A DNA stretch of 64,000 nucleotides from Aureimonas sp. AU20 (GCF_001442755.1 NZ_CP006369.1:124001-188000), one strand, 5' to 3'; positions 49,031-59,644 are shown, counted from the stretch's first letter. Notes: a model not told the origin generated them from the letters alone. Numbers and translations are program-made.

Positions 49031-50461
49031 ATGACAACTCCCATCGCAGCCGAGGATGTCCTGGCGGGGCTCCGCCAGATCGTCGGAGCCCGCAATGTGT
49101 TGACGGACCCGTCCGACATGGCGCCATATCTCGAGGATTGGCGCGGCTACAGCAAGGGCACCGCGCTTGCCGTGGTGCTTCCGGGCAGCACGGGGGAGGT
49201 GGCTTCCCTTGCCCGGCTCGCCGCCGAGCATGGCCGGTCCCTGGTTCCGCAGGGTGGCAACACCAGCCTTTGCCAGGGTTCGGTGCCGCCAGAGGGCGGA
49301 GACGGTATCGTCGTCGCGCTGCGGCGCATGGCCTCCATCCGCGAGATCGACAAGCCGTCCGGCGTCATGCTGGTGGATGCGGGCGCGACCTTGTCGAGCG
49401 TTCATGCGGCGGCGGCGGATGTCGAGCGGCGGGTGCCGATCAATCTGGGCAGCGAAGGCACCGCGCAGATCGGCGGTCTCCTGTCCACCAATGCAGGCGG
49501 GACCAGCGCCCTTCGCTTCGGTCCGATGCGCGAGCTCGTCTGCGGCATCGAGGTCGTGCTGCCGGACGGCCGGGTGTTCAGCGATCTGCGCGCTCTGCGC
49601 AAGGACAACACCGGCTACGACCTGCGCAATCTCTTCGTCGGGGCCGAAGGCACGCTCGGCATCGTCACCGCCGCCGCGCTGCGCATGCATCCCATGCTGC
49701 GCGCGTCGGGCCATGCCTGGATCGGCCTGGCCGATTTGGAGGCCGCCGTCACGGTTCTGACCGGGCTGCAGGACCGGTTCGACACCGCCGTCCAGGCCGC
49801 CGAACTTCTGTCCGCCAGCCAGGTCGACCTCGTTCTCAACCACATTCCCCGCACCCGGCACCCGCTGGAAACGCGTACCGAATGGTCCTTGCTGGTGGAG
49901 CTCGGCAGTTCCGACGCGGGCGCCGATCTGCAAGGGCCGCTGGAGGAATGGCTGGCCGAGCGCTTCGAGGACGGCACCGTGACGGACGCCTTCGTGGCGC
50001 AGAGCGAGGCGCAGGGCGGCGACATCTGGCATGTCAGGCATTCCGTTTCGGAGGCCAACAAGATCCACGGCCATTCGCTTTCGCACGATGTCGCCGTGCG
50101 CCCCTCGCTCGTGCCGCGCATGATCGAGGCTTGCCGCGAGGGCGTCCAGGCCGTCTATCCCGGCGCCAATATCCTCATCGTCTCGCATATCGGCGACGGC
50201 AACGTGCATTTCATCGTCCACTTCACCCATGCGGAATGGGGAGCATTCGACGATCCGAAGGCCGTGACGGACGAGGTGATGCGGATCGTCCATGACCAAG
50301 TGGAGGCCTTAGGCGGCACGTTCTCGGCCGAGCACGGGATCGGGCGCAAGCTGAAGGACGAGCTGGCGCGGCGCGCCGATCCGGTTCGCCTGGAATTGAT
50401 GCGCGCGATACGAGGCGTCATCGATCCCAATCGGCGCATGAACCCCGGCACGATCCTCTGA
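49031..50461 (+). CDS. FAD-linked D-2-hydroxyacid dehydrogenase (GlcD/D-lactate type)
   Basis: The 476-residue protein has an FAD-binding PCMH domain (LVPQGGNTSLCQGSVPPEGGDGIVVALRRM; INLGSEGTAQIGGLLSTNAGGTSALRFG; GYDLRNLFVGAEGTLGIVTAAAL) and a C-terminal cap with HVRHSVSEANKIHGHSLSHDVAV. ISHIGDGNVHFIVHF and GTFSAEHGIGRKLKDEL are the metal/substrate motifs of D-lactate and D-2-hydroxyglutarate dehydrogenases. It would oxidise a D-2-hydroxyacid using FAD. The ATG at 49031 has AGGATGG upstream; the upstream extension into the FMN oxidase gene is rejected. It follows that gene by 88 bases and ends at a strong terminator. Confidence 0.94.
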   Translation: MTTPIAAEDVLAGLRQIVGARNVLTDPSDMAPYLEDWRGYSKGTALAVVLPGSTGEVASLARLAAEHGRSLVPQGGNTSLCQGSVPPEGGDGIVVALRRMASIREIDKPSGVMLVDAGATLSSVHAAAADVERRVPINLGSEGTAQIGGLLSTNAGGTSALRFGPMRELVCGIEVVLPDGRVFSDLRALRKDNTGYDLRNLFVGAEGTLGIVTAAALRMHPMLRASGHAWIGLADLEAAVTVLTGLQDRFDTAVQAAELLSASQVDLVLNHIPRTRHPLETRTEWSLLVELGSSDAGADLQGPLEEWLAERFEDGTVTDAFVAQSEAQGGDIWHVRHSVSEANKIHGHSLSHDVAVRPSLVPRMIEACREGVQAVYPGANILIVSHIGDGNVHFIVHFTHAEWGAFDDPKAVTDEVMRIVHDQVEALGGTFSAEHGIGRKLKDELARRADPVRLELMRAIRGVIDPNRRMNPGTIL

Positions 50462-50486
50462 CGACGAGATCTCCGACCACGAAAGC

Positions 50487-50516
50487 AAAAGGCCCGGATC
50501 GCTCCGGGCCTTTTTT
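50487..50516. terminator. Strong intrinsic terminator, bidirectional
   Basis: AAAAGGCCCGGA pairs perfectly with TCCGGGCCTTTT around a TCGC loop and is followed by a further T-run. It separates the plus-strand FAD dehydrogenase from the minus-strand HyuA gene. Confidence 0.9.
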
Positions 50517-50535
50517 CGTTGGAGAACTGGCTGTC

Positions 50536-52599
50536 TCAGCCGGCGAGCTGGGCCAAGACCGTGCCGTTGTCGCGAACCTCGATGTCCCATCCGGGCAGGA
50601 TCCAGGTCGTGGTGTCCTCCTGTTCGAGGACGATCGGGCCGGACACTTTCTGCCCGCGTGCCAGTTTGCGCCGATCGTAGACGGCGGCGGCGACGTAGCT
50701 TCCCTCGTGCCAGATCTGCCGGTGTTCGCTCGCCTCGGCCTCGATGGCGCCGACCTTCGTCCCGGTCGGAACGCGCGGCAGGTTTGCCATGACGCGCAGG
50801 CGCAGCGTGACGACCTCAATCGGGCTGTCCATGTCGCGGAAGCCGTATTGCCGCTCGTGCTGGCGATGGAAGGCCTCGCAAAGCGCGGCGACGTCGATCG
50901 CTCCGTTCCTCGTCGGCGCCTCGACATTGATGTCGAAGGCCTCGCCTTCGTAGTGCAGGTCGGCGGTCACGGCGAAGACCGGCTCGCCGAGATTCTGACC
51001 CTCGCCCGCGATCCAGGCGCTGCCAGTCTGCATGAGATCGGCCAGCGTGCGGTTCAGGAGGTCGGCCGTGGCGGCGGGGTCTAGGATGCGATGGCGGAGC
51101 GAGCGGAGATAGTCGCGCTTGATGTCGGCCAGCGTCGCGCCCATCGCGCAGAACGTGCCCGGGGCGCCCGGCACGATCATGGAGCTCAAGCCGACCTCCG
51201 CGGCCAGCATGTTGGCATGGGTCGGCCCCGCGCCGCCGAAGGGCATGAGCGCGAAGGTGCGCGGGTCCTCGCCGCGCTGAGCCAGCGACTTGCGAAGCTC
51301 GGTTCCCATCACGGCGGTCGCCACGCGCAGAGCCGCTTCCGCCGTGCGCACGCCCGCGTTCTCGCCCGTGATGCCGACCTTTGCTCCCACACCCGCCAGC
51401 GCGTCCAGCGCGGCCTGCCGGTCGAGCTTCATGCGCCCTTCCAGAAAGCGGTCTGGGTCGATCAGGCCGATGGCGACATAGCAGTCGGTCACGCAAGGGG
51501 AGGCGCCGCCCCGCCCGTAGCAGACCGGCCCCGGATCGGCGCCAGCGCTGCCGGGACCGACCTTCAGGACGCCGTGTTCGTCCACCCAGATGATCGAGCC
51601 GCCGCCCGCGCCGATGGCCGACACGTTGACCACCGGCAGAACCAGCGGAAAGTCGCCGACATGGGTGCGCGTCGTGTATTCCGGGTCGCCGTTGCGCGTC
51701 ACGGCGATGTCGCTCGACGTTCCCCCCATGTCGAAGGTGATGATGCGATCGACGCCGGCCTGGGAGGCGATGACCTGCGCGGCGACGACGCCGGAGGCCG
51801 GGCCGGACAGAACCGTGTCGATCGGTCGATCACGCGCCGTGTCGATCGACAGCGTGCCGCCGTTGGACGAGGTGATGTAGACCGGCATGGTCAGGCCGAG
51901 ACGGGCCAGCCGCTGCTGCAGCAACGTGAAGTAGCTGGTCATGAGCGGATGAACGTAGGAGTTCAGGAGCGCGACAAGCGTGCGCTCGTATTCGCGCGTT
52001 TCCGGCCAGATCCCGGCCGAGGCGGTGACGAGAACCTCCGGCACGCGCGCCGAAAGCCCGTCGACGATGTCCTGTTCGAGCTCGGGGTAGAGATAGGCAT
52101 GAAGCAGCGTGACGGCGGCGGCCGCCACGCCGCTCGCGCGCAGCCGCTCGGCCAGCGCGTCGAGTTCGGCAGCATCGGGGCGCGAGAGGATCTCGCCCGT
52201 CGCCGCGACGCAGGCCCCGACCTCGAACACGAGATCGCGCGGAACGAGAACCTCCTCCTTCTCGGCGTTCATGTCGTAGGAATTGGGCATGCGCGAGCGC
52301 GCGATTTCCAGGATGTCGCGAAAGCCCCTGGGCACCACGAGCGCGACGCGCGCGCCCCGGCGCTGGATGATCGCGTTCAGCCCGATCGTCGTGCCGTGGA
52401 TCACAAGCTCCACGTCGTCGCGCGAAACGCCCGCCTTCTCGATCACCTTGACGATGCCCCGCTCGACGGAGGCGGACGGGTCCGAGGGAACGCTCGGCTC
52501 CTTGAAGAAGGTGGTCTCGCCCGTTGCGGAATTGACGAGCACGAAGTCCGTGAACGTGCCGCCGACATCGATGCCGATGCGACATTGGGGTTTCAGCAT
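50536..52599 (-). CDS. Hydantoinase/oxoprolinase family A subunit
   Basis: The 687-residue protein begins with the HyuA signature GIDVGGTFTD (residues 9-18). VIHGTTIGLNAIIQRRGARVALVV, ITSSNGGTLSIDTARDRPIDTVLSGPASGVVAA, ITFDMGGTSSDIAVTRNG and VSAIGAGGGSIIWVDE follow; these are the acetate/sugar-kinase-like ATP-binding motifs. GGAGPTHANMLAAEVGLSSMIVPGAPGTFCAMGA is also typical. With a B subunit it hydrolyses a cyclic amide (hydantoin, 5-oxoproline or similar) using ATP. Acetone- and acetophenone-carboxylase subunits share the fold, so the reaction is not certain. It is the last gene of the importer operon. The ATG at 52599 has AGGAAC upstream. Confidence 0.92.
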   Translation of the reverse strand: MLKPQCRIGIDVGGTFTDFVLVNSATGETTFFKEPSVPSDPSASVERGIVKVIEKAGVSRDDVELVIHGTTIGLNAIIQRRGARVALVVPRGFRDILEIARSRMPNSYDMNAEKEEVLVPRDLVFEVGACVAATGEILSRPDAAELDALAERLRASGVAAAAVTLLHAYLYPELEQDIVDGLSARVPEVLVTASAGIWPETREYERTLVALLNSYVHPLMTSYFTLLQQRLARLGLTMPVYITSSNGGTLSIDTARDRPIDTVLSGPASGVVAAQVIASQAGVDRIITFDMGGTSSDIAVTRNGDPEYTTRTHVGDFPLVLPVVNVSAIGAGGGSIIWVDEHGVLKVGPGSAGADPGPVCYGRGGASPCVTDCYVAIGLIDPDRFLEGRMKLDRQAALDALAGVGAKVGITGENAGVRTAEAALRVATAVMGTELRKSLAQRGEDPRTFALMPFGGAGPTHANMLAAEVGLSSMIVPGAPGTFCAMGATLADIKRDYLRSLRHRILDPAATADLLNRTLADLMQTGSAWIAGEGQNLGEPVFAVTADLHYEGEAFDINVEAPTRNGAIDVAALCEAFHRQHERQYGFRDMDSPIEVVTLRLRVMANLPRVPTGTKVGAIEAEASEHRQIWHEGSYVAAAVYDRRKLARGQKVSGPIVLEQEDTTTWILPGWDIEVRDNGTVLAQLAG

Positions 52600-52661
52600 G
52601 GGTGTTCCTGCGTCTGTTCGAAGGTTCGGGCGGGCGCTCTGGTTCGCTGGGCTCGCCGAGT

Positions 52662-53699
52662 TTACTGGCCGATCTCGCGGTTCCAGCGGTCGATCCATTG
52701 CGGCATGCGCTCGGCGACGCCGGCGAAATCCGGCCAGCGGATGGCGTCGATGTCGGGAACGCGCTCCTTCAGCTTGCCGTCGTAGGTGACGTCCTGATTG
52801 ACGACGGCGTAGCCGATGGCCTGCGCGAAGCAGCTCTGGTTTTCGGCCGCCAGGAGCGTGTCGATGAAGGCCCAGCCGTTTTCCGAACCGTTCTTCACCT
52901 TCTGAATCACGGAGGGACTGATGACGCCGCCCTCTTGCGGATAGGCGAACTGGAGGTCGGGGATCGTGCCGTCATGGGCGAGCCAGGCGCGCCCGTCCCA
53001 ATAGGGGCCGATGTCGGCTTCGCCGGACTGGATCAGCGTCAGGAACTGGTTGATGTCGTTGTAGAAGACGACATTGCCGCTGTCCTTCAGCTTTTTCAGC
53101 TCGGCAAACAGCGCGTCGGCATCGTCGATATTGGCGCCATAGAGATTGACGATGTTCCACAGGAGCGCCGTCGGCGTCGTGCTCGACAGGTTGATGCCGG
53201 GAAGGGCGGCCACATAGTCCCCATCGATGGCGCCCTGGAAGAAGTCCTTCCAGCTCTTGGGCGGCTCGCTCACGGTCTTGGAATTGTAGGCGAGACCCGC
53301 CGCTCCATAGTTGATGACCGTGCCGAAGCCCTTCAGCGGCTCCTTGAAGCGATCGGGCACCTTGACGAGGTTGGGGATCTTGGCGGGATCGAGCGGCTCG
53401 ACGAGACCGTCGCGGATCGCTGTGTTGGCCGTGTCCATGAGGTTGACGAGGACGTCGATCGGGGGCTTGGCCGGATTGGCCGCGATCTGGCTGATCCATT
53501 GCGGCGGGCCGCCGATGATGACCTCGACGCTCTGGCCCGTGCGGGCCGTGTGCGGCTCGGCGTAGCAGCGACGAAAGGCCTGCTCCCAGCTTCCGCCGAA
53601 GGCGGTCACCGTGACGTCGGCCGCGAGCGCGGCACCCGAGCCGAGCCAGAGGGCGAAACCGGCGCCGAGAAGGCGCAGGGAAGAGGTCGAGATTCCCAT
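52662..53699 (-). CDS. ABC periplasmic binding protein (PotD-like)
   Basis: The 345-residue protein has a Sec signal (MGISTSSLRLLGAGFALWLGSGAALA) and the class-II fold of spermidine/putrescine-type binders. VTVTAFGGSWEQAFRRCYAEPHTARTG, FGTVINYGAAGLAYNSKTVSEPPKSWKDFFQGAIDGDYVAALPG and SGEADIGPYWDGRAWLAHDGTIPDLQFAYPQEGGVIS are typical. Polyamine-binding Asp/Glu residues are not obviously kept, so the ligand may be another small nitrogenous compound. It lies 24 bases downstream of the second permease gene and 62 bases before hyuA. Confidence 0.92.
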   Translation of the reverse strand: MGISTSSLRLLGAGFALWLGSGAALAADVTVTAFGGSWEQAFRRCYAEPHTARTGQSVEVIIGGPPQWISQIAANPAKPPIDVLVNLMDTANTAIRDGLVEPLDPAKIPNLVKVPDRFKEPLKGFGTVINYGAAGLAYNSKTVSEPPKSWKDFFQGAIDGDYVAALPGINLSSTTPTALLWNIVNLYGANIDDADALFAELKKLKDSGNVVFYNDINQFLTLIQSGEADIGPYWDGRAWLAHDGTIPDLQFAYPQEGGVISPSVIQKVKNGSENGWAFIDTLLAAENQSCFAQAIGYAVVNQDVTYDGKLKERVPDIDAIRWPDFAGVAERMPQWIDRWNREIGQ

Positions 53700-53723
53700 G
53701 CAATGGTCTCCGTCTTGGGTTTG

Positions 53724-54551
53724 TTAGCGGACGTTCTGGTTCACCAGGTGCTTCAGCCCGGTGACGCGCTGGATCAGCAGGAGGGCGAGGATCGCCACGG
53801 CGAGCTGAACGGTGCTGATGGCCCCGATGGCGGGGTCGAACTGGTTCTGCTGGTAGGCGAGCATCACCACCGGCAGCGTGTTGGTGGAGGAGCCCGCGAA
53901 GAAGAGCGAGATCGGCAGGTTGTCGAGCGACACGAGCATGGAGAACAGGAGCCCGCTGATGATGCCGGGGCGTACCAGCGGCAGCGTCACATGGCGGAAC
54001 ACCTGCCAGCGGGAGGCTCCGAGGATAAAGGCGCTTTCCTCGAAACTTGGGCTCGTGCCCTGGTAGACGGCGATGATCGTGCGGGTGACGTAGGGCACGG
54101 AGACGACGACATGCCCGATCAAGAGCGAGGGAACCGAAACGCCGAGCCCCATCCACGAGAGATAGTAGAGAAGGGCCACGCCGAGCAGGATCATCGGCAT
54201 TGACAGGGGCGCCAGAAGCAGCGTGACGATGGCTTCGGCGAAGGGCGATTTGGATCGCGCCAGGATCAGCGCGGCCGGGAGCGAGATCGCAAGGGCCAGA
54301 AGACCCGAGGCGACCGCCACGAACAGGCTGAAGCCGAGCGATGTCAGGAACGGCCGGTACTCGATCATGCGCGCGTACCAGCGCAGCGAAAAGCTCTCGA
54401 TCGGCAGCTGCACGAAGGCCGCGTCGACGAACGAGAACAGCACCACCACCACGATTGGCGCGAGCAGGAAAACGAAGAAGGCGATGACGAAGGCCGTCAG
54501 CAGGGCTCCGGCGAGCCGCGCGCCAGGGGTGTTCGAGGCGGGGCCGCTCAT
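53724..54551 (-). CDS. ABC permease (PotC-like)
   Basis: The 275-residue protein has about six hydrophobic segments. The EAA loop is EESAFILGASRWQVFRHVTLPLVRPGIISG, and FAEAIVTLLLAPLSMPMILLGVALLYYLS and ISLFFAGSSTNTLPVVML are typical of the PotC/YdcV group. It pairs with the PotB-like permease as a heterodimer. Its start overlaps the stop of that gene (ATGA at 54548-54551). It belongs to the same import operon as hyuAB. Confidence 0.93.
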   Translation of the reverse strand: MSGPASNTPGARLAGALLTAFVIAFFVFLLAPIVVVVLFSFVDAAFVQLPIESFSLRWYARMIEYRPFLTSLGFSLFVAVASGLLALAISLPAALILARSKSPFAEAIVTLLLAPLSMPMILLGVALLYYLSWMGLGVSVPSLLIGHVVVSVPYVTRTIIAVYQGTSPSFEESAFILGASRWQVFRHVTLPLVRPGIISGLLFSMLVSLDNLPISLFFAGSSTNTLPVVMLAYQQNQFDPAIGAISTVQLAVAILALLLIQRVTGLKHLVNQNVR

Positions 54552-55417
54552 GCGCGCCCCCGCTTGGGGCGCACGAGCCGAAGCTGCAGATAAAGGCAGG
54601 TCAGCGCCAGAACGAGGAGGATGTTTCCCATCGCGGCGGAAAGCTTGGCGTTCCCGACGAGCGTGAACTGCTGGTAGATCAGCACCGGAAGGGTCACGAC
54701 GCTGTTGTTGCCGAGCAGCAGCATGGTCAGGAAGCTGCCGTTGGCCATCATGAAGACGATGATGGAGCCCGTGACGATGCCCGGCAGGCTGAGCGGCAGG
54801 GTGATGTTCAGGAACACCCGATGCGGGCCCGCGCCCAGTATCCCGGCCGCCTCCTCAAGCCGCCGATCGACCCCCTGAAGCACGGCGGCGATGGAGATGA
54901 CCATGTAGGGCACGAGGATATGGACGATGCCGATCATCACCGAGACCGGGCTGTTGATGATGCGCAGCGGCTTGTCGAGAAGGCCCGCGCCCATCAGGAC
55001 GGTGTTGACCATGCCGCCGCGCGCCAGCAGAACCTGCCATCCGTAGGTGCGCATGATGATCGAGGTCATCAGAGGCGCCACCAGCAGGAAGATCAGAAAC
55101 GTCGACAAACGGCCCGAGTGCCGCACGAGATGGTAGGCGACGGGATAGCCGATCACGACGCAGATCAGCGTGGCGAGAAGGCTGACCCAGAGGGTGCGGC
55201 CGATCACCGAGAGATAATAGCCGTCGGTCAGAAGACGCGCATAGTTGCCGACCGACCAGCCCGCGTCGGTCTGCAGGCTGTTGAGCGTGTTGTCGACGAG
55301 CGGCGCGATGAAGAAGAGCATGAGGAACAGCACCGCCGGCGCGATCCCCCACACCTGCGGGGGGATCGACAGGCCGCGACGCCGCTGGATGCTGATCGTC
55401 TCGGCCAGGACGCTCAT
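54548..55417 (-). CDS. ABC permease (PotB-like)
   Basis: The 289-residue protein has six hydrophobic segments with the EAA loop LEEAAGILGAGPHRVFLNITLPLSLPGIVTGS. VWGIAPAVLFLMLFFIAPLVDNTLNSLQ, YLSVIGRTLWVSLLATLICVVIGYPVAYHL and LVAPLMTSIIMRTYGWQVLLA are typical of PotB/YdcU. It forms the channel with the PotC-like permease. It starts inside the HyuB stop (ATGA at 55414-55417), so permease production is coupled to the hydantoinase-type enzyme. Confidence 0.93.
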   Translation of the reverse strand: MSVLAETISIQRRRGLSIPPQVWGIAPAVLFLMLFFIAPLVDNTLNSLQTDAGWSVGNYARLLTDGYYLSVIGRTLWVSLLATLICVVIGYPVAYHLVRHSGRLSTFLIFLLVAPLMTSIIMRTYGWQVLLARGGMVNTVLMGAGLLDKPLRIINSPVSVMIGIVHILVPYMVISIAAVLQGVDRRLEEAAGILGAGPHRVFLNITLPLSLPGIVTGSIIVFMMANGSFLTMLLLGNNSVVTLPVLIYQQFTLVGNAKLSAAMGNILLVLALTCLYLQLRLVRPKRGRA

Positions 55418-57444
55418 GCGGCGGCGTCCAGGCTGGCGGGAGCGCCGTCGAGTTCGGTGCGAAGCGACGCCAGTTCCCGTTTCATGCGCTCGGCGCAGTC
55501 GCCCGTCTCAGCGATCCGCTCGGCGATCGGCGTGGTTCCGGTGCGCGGCACCCCGCCCAGAACCCGGTCGAAGATCGCCGCGCGACGCTTCTGCCGAACG
55601 CTGGTGGGAAGCCGGCCGAGAAGCGCGTTCAACACATCCATGATCCCGTCGCCGAACACCGTCTCCCAGGCGTCCCGCTCGGCGCCGAAGGCAAAGCCCC
55701 CGCTCTCCGGCGCGGCGCCGGCGCGCCGAGCCTTCGTCGCCTCCTCGTTCACGGCGTCGCCATCGAGGACGACGCCGTAAAGGGCGAGAGCGTCCGCCGC
55801 GCCGAGGAAGCCCCGGCGGACATCCTCGCAGACGGCGCGCGCCTCGCGCAGGAACGGGTGGCCGTATCCGCCGCCGCCGGGGGTGCGGATGGTCACGACA
55901 TCGCCCTTGTCGACGCCGAGCACGTCGAGCTTGCCGACGTCGATCCGCGTTCCGTCCGCGCGGGTCACAAGAACCTGGAACAGGGCGCCCTCGCGTCCGC
56001 CTTCCATGCCCCAGGGGGCGAAGCGGAAGCGTTCGGTGCCGCGTCCCAGAACCTGACAATCATCCGCCAGGACCTCGAACTCGAGCGACAGGCCGAGGCC
56101 GCCCCGCCATTGCCCCGCGCCGCCCGATCCGGCCCGCAGCGCGAAGGAGCGCACGCGCACACTCGCGCTGCTTTCCACGGTTTCGATCGGATTGTTGGCG
56201 AGGTTGGCGATGCCGCTGTCCCGTCCGTCCACGCCGTCCGCCCCCATGCGTGCGCCCGAACCGCCCACGAGCGGTTCCAGAACCAGCACCTTGCGCCCGC
56301 CCGTCTCGCGATTGGGCTCGGTAAAGACGACCGGCACGGTCACGCCGCCGCTCGGCGCCTTCATCAGGTGCGGCGCCGCCTTGGCCAGAACGCCGTTCAG
56401 AACATCGTTGACGCGCGTCGCCGTCGCATGGCGCGCCCCGACCGCCGCCGGGTAGACCGGATTGACCACGGTTCCGGCCTCGGCCGCGACGGTGAAGTTG
56501 CGGTAGAGACCGGCATTGATCGCGACGGTCTTGTCATAGGTCAGGATGAAGGCGATGAGGCGCAGAGTCAGCCAGGGATGGCGCTTGCCGCCCGTCGGGA
56601 TGTTGTAGGCGGAGGCGACCTGTCCGTCCGTGCCGGCATAGTCGAGATGCACGAGTCCGTCCGAAACGGTCATGCGAACCTTCAGGCGGATCGGCACAGG
56701 CGAGGTGAAGTCGTCGTCGAGATAGTCGGAGAATTCGTAAGTGCCGTCGGGGATGCGGCGCAGCACGGCGCGCGCCTTGGCGCCGGCATAGGCCTGCAAG
56801 GCCTCTTGGCTTTCCACGAAGGCCTCGACGCCGTGCTGGGCGATGAGGTCGGCGACGCGCGCCTCGCCGGTGGCGAGCGAGGCGATCATGGCCTTGATGT
56901 CGCCGGCATTGTCGCCCGGCGTTCTGGAATTGGCGCGGAAGATGCGCAGGAAGTCGCGGTTCTCGCGGCCGCCCACCATCACCTTGACCGGCGGAATCAG
57001 AAGACCTTCCTGATGGATCTCGGTGTTGGACGGCGAGATGGAGGAGGGCACGCGCCCGCCCACGTCCGAGCAGTGGATGAAGCACCAGCCATAGGCGACG
57101 ATCCGCCCCTCGTGGAAATAGGGCTGGATCATGTGGAGGTCGGGCAGGTGGGTGGCGAGCCCTTCCGTCTCGAACGGATGGTTGGTCATGATGACGTCGC
57201 CGGGCGCCAGATCGTCGAAGGCGGCGATGGCTGGCATGCAGTCGAGGTCCATGTAGTTGGACACGCCGATCGCGCGCGGATAGCCGAAGAACTTGCCCGT
57301 CAGGTCGGCCAGGGCCGTCGCGAAGTCGGCGGTTTCCTTGACGAAGAGCGTGCGGCCCGTGCGCTGGAGCGTGTGGCTCATCTCCTCGGCCGCCGCGCCG
57401 ACCTTGTTGCTGAGGATCTCGAGAGTGATGGGATCGATGCTCAT
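55414..57444 (-). CDS. Hydantoinase/oxoprolinase family B subunit
   Basis: The 676-residue protein matches HyuB. DPITLEILSNKVGAAAEEMSHTLQRTGRTLFVKETADFATALADLTGKF opens it, and DDLAPGDVIMTNHPFETEGLATHLPDLHMIQPYF is the characteristic His/Asp-rich block. DYAGTDGQVASAYNIP and GARMGADGVDGRDSGIANLANNPIETVESS (glycine-rich) follow. FRFAPWGMEGGREGALFQVLV and TPGGGGYGHPFLREARAV are also family motifs. It is the catalytic partner of HyuA. About 120 extra C-terminal residues beyond the GGGGYG motif are longer than the minimum HyuB but not unusual. It is placed between the ATPase and the permease genes, splitting the transporter, which implies joint expression. Confidence 0.92.
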   Translation of the reverse strand: MSIDPITLEILSNKVGAAAEEMSHTLQRTGRTLFVKETADFATALADLTGKFFGYPRAIGVSNYMDLDCMPAIAAFDDLAPGDVIMTNHPFETEGLATHLPDLHMIQPYFHEGRIVAYGWCFIHCSDVGGRVPSSISPSNTEIHQEGLLIPPVKVMVGGRENRDFLRIFRANSRTPGDNAGDIKAMIASLATGEARVADLIAQHGVEAFVESQEALQAYAGAKARAVLRRIPDGTYEFSDYLDDDFTSPVPIRLKVRMTVSDGLVHLDYAGTDGQVASAYNIPTGGKRHPWLTLRLIAFILTYDKTVAINAGLYRNFTVAAEAGTVVNPVYPAAVGARHATATRVNDVLNGVLAKAAPHLMKAPSGGVTVPVVFTEPNRETGGRKVLVLEPLVGGSGARMGADGVDGRDSGIANLANNPIETVESSASVRVRSFALRAGSGGAGQWRGGLGLSLEFEVLADDCQVLGRGTERFRFAPWGMEGGREGALFQVLVTRADGTRIDVGKLDVLGVDKGDVVTIRTPGGGGYGHPFLREARAVCEDVRRGFLGAADALALYGVVLDGDAVNEEATKARRAGAAPESGGFAFGAERDAWETVFGDGIMDVLNALLGRLPTSVRQKRRAAIFDRVLGGVPRTGTTPIAERIAETGDCAERMKRELASLRTELDGAPASLDAAA

Positions 57445-57477
57445 GGAGGGCCCTTTCCGTCTCAGGAATTGCGCGTG

Positions 57478-58578
<1,101 letters not shown>

Positions 58579-58627
58579 TCTGTCCTCCTGCGGTCTCGTT
58601 GGATGGGCGGTGCCGACTGCGCGTCTC

Positions 58628-59572
58628 TCAGGCGGGAACGGCGTTTGCGCCAAGCCGGGCGCCCTGGCGCTGAGGTCCTGCCATCGCCTCCGCGCGGATC
58701 ACACTGAGGGCGTGGTCCATCAGCGCTTTGGTGCGCTCGCCAGGCGCCAGCAGCGGCAGCGCCACGCCGCCCATTGGCGAGCCGAGCGCCCCCAGCATGG
58801 CCTTCAAAGGCCCCGGATTGGTTTCGTTGAAGAGGGCTTCGAAAATGGGAAGCAGCTTGCGATGCAGCGCGATGCCTTCGGCGAACGCGCCTTTGGCGAG
58901 CGTGTCGTGAATGCGGATCCAGTATTCGGGCAGAAGGGGCGCGCTCGCCAGGACGCCGCCGCGCGCGCCATGCATCACATGGATCGCGTAGAGCATGTCG
59001 TCTCCCGACAGAAGCGAGATCCGATCTTCCACGGCGTCGGCCAGACAGTTGAAGTAATGCGCGTCCGTGTTGCAGACCTTGGCGCCGATCACGACGCCCT
59101 CCCGGGCGAGCGTGGAAAGCGTGCTGGTCGCGGTCTTGAAACCCGTCCGGGCGGGGATGTCGTAATAGATCAGGGGCAGGTCGACGCGCGAGCGATAGGC
59201 TCGCATATATTGCAGAACGCCTTCCTGCGTGGGGATCACGTAGAACGGCGTCACCAGCATGAGCCCCGCCGCGCCGACGGCGCGAAACGCTTCGCCGATG
59301 CCGACCGCCTCGGCGAAGCCGGTGGACAGGACGCCCGGCAGCACGGGAACCGCGCCCTTGGCGGCCTCGACGGTGCGCCGGACCACGGCGACGCGATCCT
59401 CGGGGGCAAGCGCGGTGTATTCGCCCGTTCCCCCCATCGGCACGAGGCCCGTCACGCCGGCGGCGAGATTGCGCTCGATCAGATCCGTCAGAGCTTCGAG
59501 ATCCGGCCGCCCATCCGCTTGGAGAGGTGTGGGAAGAGCCGGGAGAATTCCCCGAAGATCGTCAGCATGCAT
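58628..59572 (-). CDS. DapA-family lyase/aldolase
   Basis: The 314-residue protein is a DHDPS/N-acetylneuraminate-lyase-family barrel. GILPALPTPLQADGRPDLEALTDLIERNLAAGVTGLVPMGGTGEYTAL is the substrate loop, VTPFYVIPTQEGVLQYMRAYRSRVDLPLIYYDIPARTG contains the Tyr position, and VVIGAKVCNTD holds the Schiff-base Lys near residue 168. The YN-x-P motif is altered to YYDIPARTG. Family members catalyse pyruvate-aldol reactions, dehydration or deamination, so the reaction is not fixed. It is the first gene of the operon with the Pot importer and HyuAB, and it faces an XRE-cupin regulator. It probably processes a 2-oxoacid or an amino-acid-derived intermediate of the pathway. Confidence 0.92.
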   Translation of the reverse strand: MHADDLRGILPALPTPLQADGRPDLEALTDLIERNLAAGVTGLVPMGGTGEYTALAPEDRVAVVRRTVEAAKGAVPVLPGVLSTGFAEAVGIGEAFRAVGAAGLMLVTPFYVIPTQEGVLQYMRAYRSRVDLPLIYYDIPARTGFKTATSTLSTLAREGVVIGAKVCNTDAHYFNCLADAVEDRISLLSGDDMLYAIHVMHGARGGVLASAPLLPEYWIRIHDTLAKGAFAEGIALHRKLLPIFEALFNETNPGPLKAMLGALGSPMGGVALPLLAPGERTKALMDHALSVIRAEAMAGPQRQGARLGANAVPA

Positions 59573-59615
59573 GGCCTGCGTCCCGTTTTATCGATGTTGT
59601 CGCAGAGACTACAAA

Positions 59616-59644
59616 TTGTCCTATACGAAAATCAATAGTATTAT
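59616..59644 (+). promoter_or_regulatory. Promoter of XRE-cupin gene
   Basis: TTGTCC (59616-59621) and TATTAT (59639-59644) are 17 bases apart, a near-consensus sigma-70 pair. It lies 39 bases before the regulator ATG in the gap shared with the divergent DapA-family gene. Confidence 0.5.
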
